Part shown: positions 25,104 through 34,365 of the stretch, piece by piece
Position numbering within the stretch: position 1 is the stretch's first letter
Layout of the letters: each line of letters opens with the position of its first letter
From: Streptomyces sp. S4.7
GTDB lineage: Bacteria > Actinomycetota > Actinomycetes > Streptomycetales > Streptomycetaceae
Reading direction: 5' to 3'
Assembly (NCBI RefSeq): GCF_010384365.1
Contig: NZ_CP048397.1
Coordinates: 2,976,001-3,040,000 of the forward strand
Length of the DNA: 64,000 bases
Position numbers and translations under genes: made by a program
Notes under the pieces: generated by a model
The model's database searches: none
Seen by the model: the letters and a program-made list of their open reading frames with translations, nothing else
Told to the model about the DNA's origin: nothing

Positions 25104-26985
25104 CGATGAACTTTCGTGTGACGGAGTGGATGACGGAGTCGATCTCGGGTGCCTGGACGGCGCGGGCGATGACGAGGAACACGGCGGCGACCACCACGCA
25201 GGCGACGGCCGCGGCCGGCACCGGCGAGGGGATGAGGGCGCCGCAGAGCCATCCGGCGCCGGTCGCGGAAGCGGCGGCGGCGCTGAGTTTGACGAGCCCT
25301 CCGGTCATGTGGCGGACTCGTACCGGAACGCTGTGCCGGGCGACGCCGTGCAGCAGCAGTACGGCGGTGAGGGTGATGCCCAGCGCGTTGCCCGCCGCGA
25401 TTCCGAGGACTCCCCAGACGCCGACGAGCAGTGCGCCGCCCGCGGTGGTGAGGAGAAGGCCGAGGAACATGGCGAGAGCCGGGAACCACAGGGGACGCGC
25501 GGCGGAGAAGTAGCAGCGGACGAGGGCCCCGACGAGGGTGTGGCCGAGCAGCCCCAGTGCGTACACACGCATCACGGTGGCGGTGGCCGCCGTGTCCGCA
25601 CGGTCGAAGGCGCCGCGCTGGAAGAGGATTTCGATGATCTGCGGCGCGCAGGCGACGACGGTCGCGGCGCCCACCAGCACGATGACACCGGCCAGTGCGA
25701 GGTCCCGCTCGACGCGGCGCCTGGCCCGGTCGGTCTCCCCGGCCGCCATGGCGCGGGCGACCACCGGGAAGGTGACCGTGCAGAGCATCAGGGACAGGAC
25801 CATCGGCATCTGCGCGACCTTCTGCGCGTAGTTGAGATGCGAGATGGCACCGGCGGGCAGGGGCGCGGCGAGGAAGCGTTCGATGAGGACCTGGGACTGG
25901 CGGGTCAGGGCGAAGACGATGACGGGGGCGAGCAGTCCGAGGGCGACGAGCGGGCGGGCGCCGCCGGGCTGTTCGCCTGCGGGTCGCTCGTCGGCGTGCT
26001 GTTCGCCTGCGGGTTCGGGTGGCTGCTTCGGTGTGTGCTCCCGCGGCTGCTCCGCCGTCGCACGTCGCTCGCGCAGTCGCCGCCAGACGACCGGGGCCTG
26101 GACGAGGACCATCAGGACCCCTCCGACGGCGACCCCGGCCGCCGCCGCCCGCACCCCGAGCCGGTCGCTGAGGACAACGATCGTGACGATGATGCCGATG
26201 TTGTAGGCGACGTAGATCATCGCGGGCGGTACGAAGCTGCCGTGCGCCCGCAACGCCGCGCTGCAGTATCCGGCGATCCCGAAGCTGAAGGCGCAGGTCG
26301 CCGTCAACCGGGTGCAGTCGACGGCCAGTTGGGTGTCCGGCAGGCCGGGCGCCAGCACGGCGACGACCCACGGGGCCGCGAGCATCAGCAGGACGGCGCC
26401 CGCGCTGAGAGCGAGGAGCAGACCCGGCAGGGTCGTACGCAGCAGGGCGTGCACGGGGTCGCGGTCGAGGAGTGGCCGGTCGGTGGCCCGGCGCGCGAGC
26501 GCGAGGCTGAAGGCGGGCACCAGGATCAGCGCCATCGCGTCCTCGATGAGCAGCGTCGAGGCGACTTCGGGCACGGTCCAGGCGACGAGGAACGCGTCGG
26601 TGTCGGGACCCGCGCCGTAGAGGTGGGCGATGGTCTGGTCGCGTACGAGACCGAGCAGCGCGCCGGCGGCGGTGAGGACGGCGGTCAGCAGGGCGGCGCG
26701 GGCGAGGAAGCGGTTGGAGAGGTGGCCGCCGCGGCTGCCCGAATCGGCCGTGTCCTGTTCGGCGCTCTCCTGACCGGCGTTCTCGGCCGGTGCGGTCGTG
26801 GGGTGCGCGGGCGGGGGCGGCGGCCGTCGGCCGGGGACCGCGGGCCCGGCGGTCTCCGTGGTCTTCGTGCTCCTCACGGTCTCCGGCGTCTCAATGGTCT
26901 CCGTGGTCTCGGTGATCTCGGTGATCTCGGTGATCTCCGTGGTCTTCGCCGCCGGGGACTGTGTCGCGTCGGTCAGATCCGTCAC
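25093..26985 (-). CDS. MurJ/MviN-type lipid-linked oligosaccharide flippase
   Basis: A 630-residue integral membrane protein of the MOP superfamily with about 14 membrane segments. LLGLVRDQTIAHLYGAG near the start of the first helix is characteristic of MurJ/MviN. It should flip an undecaprenyl-PP-linked unit across the membrane for this polysaccharide rather than lipid II, judging by context. GTG 26985 overlaps the upstream stop by 4 bp (GTGA), which favours this start over one 15 codons earlier. The N-terminal 85 residues are Thr/Glu/Pro-rich with EIT repeats, and a Glu/Pro-rich cytoplasmic loop sits near residue 320. Both are unusual for MurJ. Confidence 0.85.
   Translation of the reverse strand: MTDLTDATQSPAAKTTEITEITEITETTETIETPETVRSTKTTETAGPAVPGRRPPPPPAHPTTAPAENAGQESAEQDTADSGSRGGHLSNRFLARAALLTAVLTAAGALLGLVRDQTIAHLYGAGPDTDAFLVAWTVPEVASTLLIEDAMALILVPAFSLALARRATDRPLLDRDPVHALLRTTLPGLLLALSAGAVLLMLAAPWVVAVLAPGLPDTQLAVDCTRLTATCAFSFGIAGYCSAALRAHGSFVPPAMIYVAYNIGIIVTIVVLSDRLGVRAAAAGVAVGGVLMVLVQAPVVWRRLRERRATAEQPREHTPKQPPEPAGEQHADERPAGEQPGGARPLVALGLLAPVIVFALTRQSQVLIERFLAAPLPAGAISHLNYAQKVAQMPMVLSLMLCTVTFPVVARAMAAGETDRARRRVERDLALAGVIVLVGAATVVACAPQIIEILFQRGAFDRADTAATATVMRVYALGLLGHTLVGALVRCYFSAARPLWFPALAMFLGLLLTTAGGALLVGVWGVLGIAAGNALGITLTAVLLLHGVARHSVPVRVRHMTGGLVKLSAAAASATGAGWLCGALIPSPVPAAAVACVVVAAVFLVIARAVQAPEIDSVIHSVTRKFIDVR
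26908..26934. repeat. Three perfect 9-bp tandem units in the flippase N terminus
   Basis: CTCGGTGAT is repeated three times on the plus strand and encodes EIT tripeptides on the minus strand. The unit length keeps frame, so copy-number change would only lengthen the disordered N-terminal tail. Confidence 0.85.
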
Positions 26986-28427
26986 GCCGCACCCTGTCCC
27001 CGGTCGGCCCGCCGGTCGAGCGCCCACCACGTGGCCAGACCGAGCACGACGGCGGTGAGCACCGTGGAGGGCCCGCCGATGTCCGCGTAACCGAAGTCCA
27101 CCAGTTGCCAGATCAGCAGCCCGACCGCGACGAGCGCGCAGTCGGTGCCCGTACCGCCGCGGCGTGAGCCGGGCAGTCGCCGCAGGGCCAGCACGAGCAG
27201 CGCCGCCCAGCTCCCGGCGAGGGCCAGCAGCCCGACGACTCCCTGCTCACTGAGGACCAGCAGATACATGTTGTGCGGGGAGAGCAGCGGCTGGCGCCGG
27301 AATTCCATCCCCGCGCCCGCCGTGTCGCTGCCCGACGACAGCGCGATCGAGGAGTGGCTGTCGCGGTAGGCGGGGAAGCCCTTCAGCCCGACGCCGGTGA
27401 CCGGGTCGGTGCGCCACATCCCGCCCGCCGCCGCCCACATCGTGTACCGGTCGGTGACCGAGCGGTCGGGTGCCTCGGTGACCTCGGTGATGCTGCCGAG
27501 CCGTTCGGAGATCATCTGCGAGCCGATGCCGAGTCCGCCGACGAGTACGGTGCCGAGGGCCGCGGTCACGAGCGCGACGCGGGCGGCGCGGCGCGGCCCG
27601 GAGAGTACGAGTTGCAGCGTGACGGCCACGACCGTCGCGATCCACGCGCCCCGGCTGAAGGAGACCACGAGCGGCGGGAGCAGCAGTGCGGCGCAGCCGA
27701 GCGCGGCGGCGCGCTGTCCGCGCGGCACCTCACGGGCACCCCCCGGACCGCTCTCCGCTCCCGCGCCCAGGGCGAGTCCGACCGCGGCGACCAGGCCGTA
27801 CGAGACGACGGTGGCCATGCCCATGACGTCGGTGGGACCGAACGTACCGACCGCGCGGATGTCCTCGCCCATGTACGAGGCACCGGTGCCGGTCAGGTAC
27901 TGGACGACACCGATGAGTCCCTGCACCAGCGCCAGGACCACCATCGCCCAGGCGACGAGCCGGAAGTCCCGGCGGTCTCTGATCAGCAGGAGCAGGGCGC
28001 CGGGCACCAGCACGAAGATCTGGAGGTAGCGGGCCACACCGGGCAGGCTGGACGCCGGGTCGTAGGACGTGATCGCGGCGACGCAGACGCCGAAGACGGG
28101 AAGTCCCAGTACCAGCGCGGCCCTTCGGGTCAGCGGCCGGGCGCGTTCGCGCACCACCCGCACCAGGCAGAAGAGGACGAGCAGCGCGGACGCCGCGTCG
28201 GCCACCGTCCCGGAACCGGACGACCCGCCGTCGGCCGGGCCCGCCACCGGGACGGCGAGGAGGGCCACGACGGCGAGGACCGGCAGCAGAGGGGCGACCC
28301 GGCGCGCTGTGTCGCGCCGGCCCCGCCGGTACAGGTCGCGTTCGGAGGCGGAGGAGAGGGAAGGGGGGCGCAGTGGGTTCGATTCCGTACGGGGAGCCAG
28401 GAGCGGCGCGCCTCGGGCGTGGGCCAC
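26982..28427 (-). CDS. O-antigen ligase/polymerase-type membrane protein
   Basis: A 481-residue protein with 10-12 membrane segments and the Wzy_C (O-antigen ligase) signature region in the middle and end: VVSFSRGAWIA, a large extracytoplasmic loop containing GVGLKGFPAY, then SPHNMYLLVLSEQGVVGL, where the conserved His sits. It is the likely polymerase joining repeat units outside the membrane. GTG 28427 lies 1 bp after the stop of the sugar-phosphate transferase. Ligase and polymerase cannot be told apart by sequence alone. Confidence 0.85.
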   Translation of the reverse strand: MAHARGAPLLAPRTESNPLRPPSLSSASERDLYRRGRRDTARRVAPLLPVLAVVALLAVPVAGPADGGSSGSGTVADAASALLVLFCLVRVVRERARPLTRRAALVLGLPVFGVCVAAITSYDPASSLPGVARYLQIFVLVPGALLLLIRDRRDFRLVAWAMVVLALVQGLIGVVQYLTGTGASYMGEDIRAVGTFGPTDVMGMATVVSYGLVAAVGLALGAGAESGPGGAREVPRGQRAAALGCAALLLPPLVVSFSRGAWIATVVAVTLQLVLSGPRRAARVALVTAALGTVLVGGLGIGSQMISERLGSITEVTEAPDRSVTDRYTMWAAAGGMWRTDPVTGVGLKGFPAYRDSHSSIALSSGSDTAGAGMEFRRQPLLSPHNMYLLVLSEQGVVGLLALAGSWAALLVLALRRLPGSRRGGTGTDCALVAVGLLIWQLVDFGYADIGGPSTVLTAVVLGLATWWALDRRADRGQGAA

Positions 28428-28428
28428 G

Positions 28429-30057
28429 TCAGCTCCCCGCCGGACGGACGAGCGAGAGTGCGGTTCGGATGATGATGCACACGTCCTGCCACAACGACCA
28501 ATGGTCGATGTAGTGGTTGTCGAATCGGGAGCGGTCCTCGATGGAGGTGTCCCCGCGCAGCCCGTTGACCTGCGCGAGACCGGTGATGCCGACGGGCATC
28601 CGGTGGCGTGCCGCGTAGCCGGGGTGGGTCTTGCTGAAGTTGGCGACGAAGAAGGGGCGTTCGGGGCGGGGTCCGACGAGGCTCATGTCACCGCGCAGGA
28701 CGTTCCAGATCTGCGGGAGTTCGTCCATCGACGTACGGCGCAGGATGTGCCCGACCGTGCTCATCCGCCGGTCGTTGGCGACGGACCAGCGGGTGGCCGC
28801 CTCCGTGTCGTCGGCCGGGCGCAGGGTGCGGAACTTCAGCACGGTGAAGGGGCGGCCGTTCTGCCCGACGCGTTCCTGGCGGAACAGCACACCGGGCCCG
28901 TCGAGGAACCGTACGGCGAGCGCGCAGGCCAGCAGCACCGGCGAGACGGCGACCAGCGCGAGTGCCGCCACGGCGATGTCGAGCAGGCGCTTGGCGAGGG
29001 CGCCGCGGGGTGCGGTGGGCGGGTCGACGCGGTGGCAGGTGTAGCCCCAGACGTGCTGGGACATGCCGCGGCGGGGGCCGGCGCCGGATCTGACGACCGT
29101 GTCCCAGGGGCCGGCGCCGATGAACCAGGTGGCGCAGCCGTACTCGTGGAAGAGGGATACGAGCGCGGCGCGGCCCTCCTCGCCTCCGGCACCGGCCGGG
29201 CCGTCGACGAACACGGCCTGCCGGACGCCGTTCTGGATGACGGCGCGGTGGATCTCCTCGGCGGTGGTCAGCACGGGGAGTCCTGGGGCGGGGGTGTCGG
29301 CGTCGGCGGGGTGGTCCTCGCCGACGGCGCCGACGCCGACACCGCGCGGGTCACCGTCCGGGGCGCCGGCGCCGTCCCCCTCCACGGGGGCGACGATGCC
29401 GACGGGCCGCAGGCCGTACTCGGGATGCCGGGCGAACAGCGCGGCGAACCGACGGCCGGCCGGCCCCGTGCCCACGACCAGCGCGGAGGTCAGCCGCTTG
29501 CCCGCCGTGCGCCGCCGGTATCCGTGGACGACGGCCCGGCCGCAGCACGCGATGAGCAGTTGCGTCGCGCTGCCGGCCAGCAGTGTGGTGAGGCTCAGGG
29601 CGTGCGTGGGGTGCAGCGCGGCGAGCAGTGCGGCGGAGGCGCACCAGGCGATGAGGGTGCGCGTGGCCAGTGCGGGGAATTCGTCCAGGGCGGTGCGTGG
29701 GCCCGACGGACGGTAGAGACCGGCGAACGTGTTGAGAATGGCGACGCAGACCAGGAGTTGGACGATCAGCACCGCGTGGCGCTGTCCGGAGTCGAGTAAC
29801 GCGGTGCCGAGCAGGGCGGACGCCCAGTCGGAGGCGAGGAGCGGCAGCCCGAAGCGCAGGGGGGCGGCCGTACGGCGGCGGGGTGGCAGCGCGAGGCGGT
29901 CGTTCCCGTCCTGACGGGAGGTGATCGAGGCGGACCCGAGCGGTGGCCGGCCCTCGGCCGTGACGGTCGTGGGCCCGGGGCCGCCTGGGCCGGCGGCTCC
30001 GCGCGCCGCCGAGCCGCGTCCGGAGGGTGGGGGGACGCTGGTGCTTTCCGTATTCAC
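28429..30057 (-). CDS. Polyprenyl glycosylphosphotransferase (WbaP/WcaJ-type)
   Basis: A 542-residue initiating enzyme that moves a sugar-1-phosphate from a nucleotide sugar to undecaprenyl phosphate. The N-terminal half has four membrane segments and a CoA-binding/Rossmann-like domain (ALVVGTGPAGRRF). The C-terminal catalytic domain shows ERVGQNGRPF, VLKFRTL, DELPQIWNVL and SLVGPRPE, the hallmarks of bacterial sugar transferases. GTG 30057 overlaps the stop of the upstream glycosyltransferase (GTGA). A Gly/Asp/Pro-rich insert near residue 240 is unusual. It defines the operon as a Wzx/Wzy-dependent polymer system. Confidence 0.92.
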   Translation of the reverse strand: MNTESTSVPPPSGRGSAARGAAGPGGPGPTTVTAEGRPPLGSASITSRQDGNDRLALPPRRRTAAPLRFGLPLLASDWASALLGTALLDSGQRHAVLIVQLLVCVAILNTFAGLYRPSGPRTALDEFPALATRTLIAWCASAALLAALHPTHALSLTTLLAGSATQLLIACCGRAVVHGYRRRTAGKRLTSALVVGTGPAGRRFAALFARHPEYGLRPVGIVAPVEGDGAGAPDGDPRGVGVGAVGEDHPADADTPAPGLPVLTTAEEIHRAVIQNGVRQAVFVDGPAGAGGEEGRAALVSLFHEYGCATWFIGAGPWDTVVRSGAGPRRGMSQHVWGYTCHRVDPPTAPRGALAKRLLDIAVAALALVAVSPVLLACALAVRFLDGPGVLFRQERVGQNGRPFTVLKFRTLRPADDTEAATRWSVANDRRMSTVGHILRRTSMDELPQIWNVLRGDMSLVGPRPERPFFVANFSKTHPGYAARHRMPVGITGLAQVNGLRGDTSIEDRSRFDNHYIDHWSLWQDVCIIIRTALSLVRPAGS

Positions 30058-31253
30058 CGGGGAATCGGCTCCCTGCGCTCGGAGCGCGGCACGGCTGCCA
30101 CGTCGCGGTAGACGTCCGCGATGGCGCTCGTGGTCCGCCGCACGTCGTAGGTGCCCCGTACGTGCTCGTGGCCCTCGCGGCCGAAGGTGTCGCGCAGCGA
30201 CCGGTCGCGCAGCAGCGCGGTGATCGCCTTCGCCGTGGCGGCGTGGTCCTCGGGCGCGGTCAGGCAGTGTGCCCGCTGGTGCGGCAGCAGGCTTTCGCGC
30301 GCCCCGTCGACATCGCTGAGCAGCACGGTCCGCCCGCTGGCCATCGCTTCGAGCGGCGCCACCGCCATGCCCTCCCAGCGGGACGGCAGGACGACGAGGT
30401 CGGCGGCCCGGTACCAGGGCGCGGTGTCCGTCACGGCTCCGGCGAAGAGCACGGAGGGCGGGGCGCCCTCGCGCAGCCGCTCGGAGTCGGGTCCGTCGCC
30501 GACGAGTACGAGACGGGCCTCGGGCAGGTCCCGGAGGACGAGGGGCCAGGCGCGGAGCAGCACGTCCTGCCCCTTCTGCCTGCAGAGGCGGCCCACGCAC
30601 GCCACGAGGGGTGTGTCCGGGGGGAGTTCGGCGAGCAGGGGGAGCGCGGCGCGGTCGGCGGCGGTCGAGGAGAGGGCGCCGGTGGTGTCCGCCGGGCGGA
30701 AGCGGTCGGCGTCGACGCCGTTGTGGACGACCGACCAGAGGGCTCGTACTCCGGCGCGTTCGCCCCGGCCGCGCTCGGCCTCGCTGACGCAGACGACGCG
30801 CGCGGTCCAGCGGGCGGCCAGCCGCTCCCAGCCCCGGGCGAGGGCCGCCGTCGTACCGCTGACCGCCTCGAACGACCAGGCGTGCGGCTGGAACACGGTC
30901 GGGATCCGTCCCCGTACGGCCAGGCGTCCGGCGAATCCGGCCTTCGCGCTGTGCGCGTGCACCACGTCGGGGCGGATCCGTCCGACCAGTTCGGTGACAC
31001 GGCGGATCTCGGCGGGCAGTCCGAAGCCGGGGTCGCGGGTCGCGCGCCACACTTCCGTCTCGGCGCCGAGAGCGGCCACGTCCGCCGAGAGCGGGCCCCG
31101 GTCGGGACAGGCGACGACGACCCGCATTCCGGCGGTGACTTGGGCGTGGACGAGATCGGCGACGACGCGGCCCACTCCGCCGTCGACCGGCTGGACGAGA
31201 TGGAGAACGGTGAAGCCGGAACTTGGACTGTTGCTTGGTTGCGGCACGCGCAA
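30054..31253 (-). CDS. GT4-family glycosyltransferase, first gene of the EPS operon
   Basis: A 399-residue GT-B fold glycosyltransferase. It has VLHLVQPVDGGVGRVV at the acceptor loop, VHAHSAKAGFAGRLA, HNGVDADRF, VGRLCRQKGQDVLL and the donor-binding SRWEGMAVAPLEAMA. The start is uncertain: TTG 31253 has GGAG 4 bases upstream, while GTG 31247 has it 10 bases upstream. With its 87-bp leader region (31254-31340) it heads a run of eight leftward genes with overlaps or gaps of at most 7 bp. Confidence 0.9.
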   Translation of the reverse strand: MRVPQPSNSPSSGFTVLHLVQPVDGGVGRVVADLVHAQVTAGMRVVVACPDRGPLSADVAALGAETEVWRATRDPGFGLPAEIRRVTELVGRIRPDVVHAHSAKAGFAGRLAVRGRIPTVFQPHAWSFEAVSGTTAALARGWERLAARWTARVVCVSEAERGRGERAGVRALWSVVHNGVDADRFRPADTTGALSSTAADRAALPLLAELPPDTPLVACVGRLCRQKGQDVLLRAWPLVLRDLPEARLVLVGDGPDSERLREGAPPSVLFAGAVTDTAPWYRAADLVVLPSRWEGMAVAPLEAMASGRTVLLSDVDGARESLLPHQRAHCLTAPEDHAATAKAITALLRDRSLRDTFGREGHEHVRGTYDVRRTTSAIADVYRDVAAVPRSERREPIPR

Positions 31254-31340
31254 GTCACTCCATTCGTGGTCTCTGGTGTCGTGGATCGGACAATCGGGAA
31301 AACGCGTAAGCGCTGCTGATGCGCCGAGGAATGAGCCGGC

Positions 31341-32492
31341 TCAGTGCCGCGCGTCCACCGCTACGTAGAGCGCGCCGAGCCAGATCGAGTCGCGCCCGGT
31401 CCGGAAACTGACGTTCATAGTGTCGCCTCCCGGGACGAGTGCTTCACGCAGGTCGAAGAGATCGGAGTCATATCCGAGACTGTTCTTGTAAGCAGGTTGT
31501 CTTTTAATGTGATTGACACCCGCATCCGCAATGCTGGAATTCATCACGTTGTCGGCCCGGTTGGCGGAGTCACCGACCGAACGTGCTTTCCCGCGCCCCG
31601 TCCCGACCGTCAGCGAATCACCGGCGGCCCCGGAGTCCCCGTCGTACGCGACGACGCCCAGGGCGCCCGAGCCGCCGGCCGGCGTACGCAACTTCCCGAG
31701 CCCCACGCGCAGTTCCCGCTTCTTGGCGTCGAGCGCCTCGAAGCCGTCCCAGACCGCCAGATGACGCAGCGGGTCCTCGGCCCTCTCGTACGCGACGACC
31801 AACGTCCAGCCGCCCCACGCCCCCGCCGCCGTCCTGCCCATCGCGACATTGATCTGCGCCACCGTGTACAGACCCGAACCGGCGGAGCGCACCAGGGGTG
31901 TGATGTCCGCCGACGCCTGGTAGGCATCGGCGCCACCGGCCGTACGGTGGCCGATCAGGGTGTCGGACAGGACTTCCTTGTACGAGCCGCCGGGCTCGGC
32001 GATCAGTACGCGGCCGTTGTCCTCTCGCGGCTTCTGCTCACCGACGCGGAGGTTCCCGCCCCAGTAGAGACGGGCGTAGCTGACCATGGCTCCGGCCGGT
32101 ACGCGCAGTTCGCCCCGGGTCGAGTTGTAGGTGTTCGGGTCCTCGTCGAGGTCCGTGTAGAACATGTCGAACCGGTCGTTGGAAGCCGTGGCGCCGTCCC
32201 GCGCGGCGACGCAGTCCGCGGCTTCGGCCGGGGTGACGACCGTGAACTCACCTGTGGTCCGGCAGGTGATGGCCGAGTTGGCCGCCCGGACGATCCCGCC
32301 GTGCTGGACGGCGCGGTAGCGCTCGCCGAACGGAATTCGGGTCGCCTCCTTCGCCGCCCGGACCTCGGAATCCGGCGCGGCCGAAGCCGTCGAAACGGAG
32401 GGCGGAGACATCGCGGTGAAGCTCACGGCAGCCGTCGCCATGACGGCGAACAACAGACCGCGCCTTACACCATGAACCACGGAATCACGCAT
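31341..32492 (-). CDS. Secreted DUF3344-like protein
   Basis: An exported 383-residue protein of unknown function. A signal peptide covers about residues 1-38 (VRRGLLFAVMATAAVSFTAM, AAPDS cleavage region). The mature part is beta-rich with recurring ARLYWGG, YQASADITPLV and WGGWTLVVAYE segments. This resembles, from memory, DUF3344/surface-repeat proteins that occur near cell-surface loci. Only two Cys are seen (ITCRT and DCVAA). It is upstream of the EPS operon on the same strand, 87 bp apart, and could be co-transcribed. A structural or adhesive role on the hyphal surface is a guess. Confidence 0.7.
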   Translation of the reverse strand: MRDSVVHGVRRGLLFAVMATAAVSFTAMSPPSVSTASAAPDSEVRAAKEATRIPFGERYRAVQHGGIVRAANSAITCRTTGEFTVVTPAEAADCVAARDGATASNDRFDMFYTDLDEDPNTYNSTRGELRVPAGAMVSYARLYWGGNLRVGEQKPREDNGRVLIAEPGGSYKEVLSDTLIGHRTAGGADAYQASADITPLVRSAGSGLYTVAQINVAMGRTAAGAWGGWTLVVAYERAEDPLRHLAVWDGFEALDAKKRELRVGLGKLRTPAGGSGALGVVAYDGDSGAAGDSLTVGTGRGKARSVGDSANRADNVMNSSIADAGVNHIKRQPAYKNSLGYDSDLFDLREALVPGGDTMNVSFRTGRDSIWLGALYVAVDARH

Positions 32493-32720
32493 TGAGACTC
32501 TCCGACCCCAGGTATGAATCGACAGTGCACCCTTACAGACGCGGACTGAAAATCACGTGAGCCGCGCGGACCGTATCAAGGCACAGTCGCTTTCCCGGAA
32601 TCGCTCCGCCCGCAAACCTTCCCGCGCTCCCATTAGCACTCTTCGGGCGATCCCGCGTTTCCCGAACGGCCGACGGTCGTTGAGCCTGTCGCACCATTGG
32701 TAAATCGAAAGGATATAGTG

Positions 32721-32963
32721 ATGAAGCGAGTCGCTAAGTCCGTCGTCATGGCGACGTCCAGCGCAGCCTTCCTCCTCGCCGGAGCCGGAATGGCGTCCGC
32801 CAGCGGCGCCTCCGCCGAGGGAGTCGCGGCCAACTCCCCGGGCGTTCTGTCCGGCAATCTGGTCCAGATCCCGGTCCACGTGCCGGTCAACGTCTGCGGC
32901 AACACCATCAACGTCATCGGCCTGCTCAACCCGGCCTTCGGCAACACCTGCGTCAACGCCTGA
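32721..32963 (+). CDS. chp: Short chaplin
   Basis: An 80-residue secreted chaplin. The signal peptide runs to about ASASG (residue 28). One chaplin domain follows: NSPGVLSGNLVQIPVHVPVN then VCGNTINVIGLLNPAFGNTC, two Cys. ATG 32721 follows GAAAGGATATAGTG; the GTG immediately before it is an alternative. It is divergent from the DUF3344-like gene with a 228-bp gap. By position across the EPS cluster from the rodlins it may correspond to one of the S. coelicolor chpF/chpG genes; this is from memory of gene order. Confidence 0.9.
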   Translation: MKRVAKSVVMATSSAAFLLAGAGMASASGASAEGVAANSPGVLSGNLVQIPVHVPVNVCGNTINVIGLLNPAFGNTCVNA

Positions 32964-33005
32964 CCTTCGACGGAGCCCGAGCTCCGTCGGCCCACGGCCG
33001 GCGCA

Positions 33006-33036
33006 CCGGGTCCGGCGGCACCGCCGCCGGACCCGG
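33006..33036. terminator. Hairpin terminator after chaplin
   Basis: CCGGGTCCGGCGGC (33006-33019) pairs perfectly with 33023-33036, 3-nt loop, followed by a pyrimidine-rich tract. Confidence 0.85.
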
Positions 33037-33150
33037 CACCTCTTCTTCACTCATTCGGACCGCAACCGATCAGCACGCCCCGCGTTGATCGGTAAGTCGG
33101 GCAACTGCGCCCGTACCGCCTTTCCCCTTAAGACCGAGGAGCTCATCCCC

Positions 33151-33390
33151 ATGTCGCGTATCGCCAAGGCTGTTGTTCTGTCCACCGCGGCCGCCGCCGC
33201 CGTCGTCGGCGCCTCCGGTGCCGCCATCGCCGACAGCGGTGCCCAGGGCGCGGCTGTCGGTTCCCCGGGTGTCCTCTCCGGCAACGTCGTCCAGGTCCCC
33301 GTGCACATCCCCGTGAACGTCTGCGGCAACACCATCAACGTCGTCGGCCTGCTCAACCCGGCCTTCGGCAACACCTGCGTCAACGCCTGA
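33151..33390 (+). CDS. chp: Short chaplin
   Basis: A 79-residue secreted chaplin. The signal peptide is MSRIAKAVVLSTAAAAAVVG to about AIADS (residue 27). The chaplin domain reads GSPGVLSGNVVQVPVHIPVN, then VCGNTINVVGLLNPAFGNTC with two Cys. ATG 33151 has GAGGAG upstream. It is 187 bp from the previous chaplin, with a terminator between, so it is likely its own transcription unit. The mature protein is nearly identical to the short chaplins at 15899 and 32721. Confidence 0.9.
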   Translation: MSRIAKAVVLSTAAAAAVVGASGAAIADSGAQGAAVGSPGVLSGNVVQVPVHIPVNVCGNTINVVGLLNPAFGNTCVNA

Positions 33391-33427
33391 CCTTCGACCA
33401 CAGCCCCGACTGCCGTCACCCACGGCG

Positions 33428-33462
33428 AGAGCCGCCCACCCCATCCAGGGGTGGGCGGCTCT
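33428..33462. terminator. Hairpin terminator after chaplin
   Basis: A 15-bp perfect stem (33428-33442 with 33448-33462) with a 5-nt loop, followed by TCCGCTGT. Confidence 0.9.
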
Positions 33463-33669
33463 TCCGCTGTCCGAGAGCACGTCCGGCCACCCTTTCGGCT
33501 GCGACACGCGCCTCGGACGGGTGGCAAATTTCCGCGGCCCGGTGCAGGTCAGCGGAGGCGAGGCGGCCGTTTGGCGGACATCGCACGACGGTCCGGATCA
33601 GTTGCGGGTCACCTTCCCGCGACTCACGGTGAAGACGAAACCCCCCACCGTGTCCTGAAAGGACTTTTC

Positions 33670-34365
33670 ATGCGTTCCCATGTTTCCTCACGCGCCGCAG
33701 CCGCCGCCGTCTGCGCCGCACTCGTTCTCGGCACCGCCGGCACCGCCGTCGCCGCCACCAGCGCCACCGAGACGCCGGCCGGCGTCGGCGCCGAGGCGTT
33801 CAGTGCCCCGATCGCCGACGCCGCCGCCATCAAGCAGCAGGCCGAGGCCCTGAGTTCGCTGTCCGGTGCCATCACGCCGGTCACCGACCTGCTCGCCGAC
33901 GTGCTCGCCGCGGACAACGGCCAGCTCGCCGCGGCCGACATCCAGAGGCACCAGGCGGCCATCAAGAAGGGGCTGGACGCGGTCAGGAACGCCGCCCCGG
34001 CCGCCCCCGCCAAGCCCGCCGACAACGACGGCAACGCGGACGCGATGAACCCCGTGAACGCCGTGGGCGCCGACGGCAAGGCCCCGGCCCGTGCCGACAT
34101 GACGGCTCAGGCCGCCGACTCCGTACAGAAGTCGACGGACGCGCTGCTCAAGGCGGCGGCCACCAAGGACGCCAAGGCCGTCGCGACCCAGTCGCAGGCC
34201 GTCGTGACCTCGCTGGTCAACCTCACCACCGCGCTCGTCATGAACGGCGGCATGCCGGCCCCGAACCTGCCGGGCCTGCCCGAGCTGCCCAAGCTGCCGG
34301 GCGCCGAGGCTCCCGCGCCGGCTCCGGAGTTTCCGGGCGTGCCGACGACGCCGCAGAACCAGTAA
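33670..34365 (+). CDS. Secreted Ala/Pro-rich protein of unknown function
   Basis: A 231-residue exported protein that I do not recognise. The signal peptide spans about residues 1-28 (HVSSRAAAAAVCAALVLGTA). The mature part is largely alpha-helical and Ala-rich without Cys, with a helix-rich repeat-like middle. It ends in a proline-rich tail (LPGLPELPKLPG, PAPAPEFPGVP), typical of wall-spanning segments. There is no sortase motif. ATG 33670 has GAAAGGA upstream. It sits between a chaplin and a Lys/Gly-rich secreted protein, so a surface or cell-wall role is plausible but unproven. Confidence 0.75.
   Translation: MRSHVSSRAAAAAVCAALVLGTAGTAVAATSATETPAGVGAEAFSAPIADAAAIKQQAEALSSLSGAITPVTDLLADVLAADNGQLAAADIQRHQAAIKKGLDAVRNAAPAAPAKPADNDGNADAMNPVNAVGADGKAPARADMTAQAADSVQKSTDALLKAAATKDAKAVATQSQAVVTSLVNLTTALVMNGGMPAPNLPGLPELPKLPGAEAPAPAPEFPGVPTTPQNQ

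Larger units (their letters stand above)
32917..33398. repeat. 55-bp direct repeat in the 3' ends of two neighbouring chaplins
   Basis: Segments 32917-32971 and 33344-33398 are identical and extend 9 bp past the stop codons into non-coding sequence. The identity outside the coding region suggests recent duplication or gene conversion rather than protein-level constraint. Confidence 0.85.
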
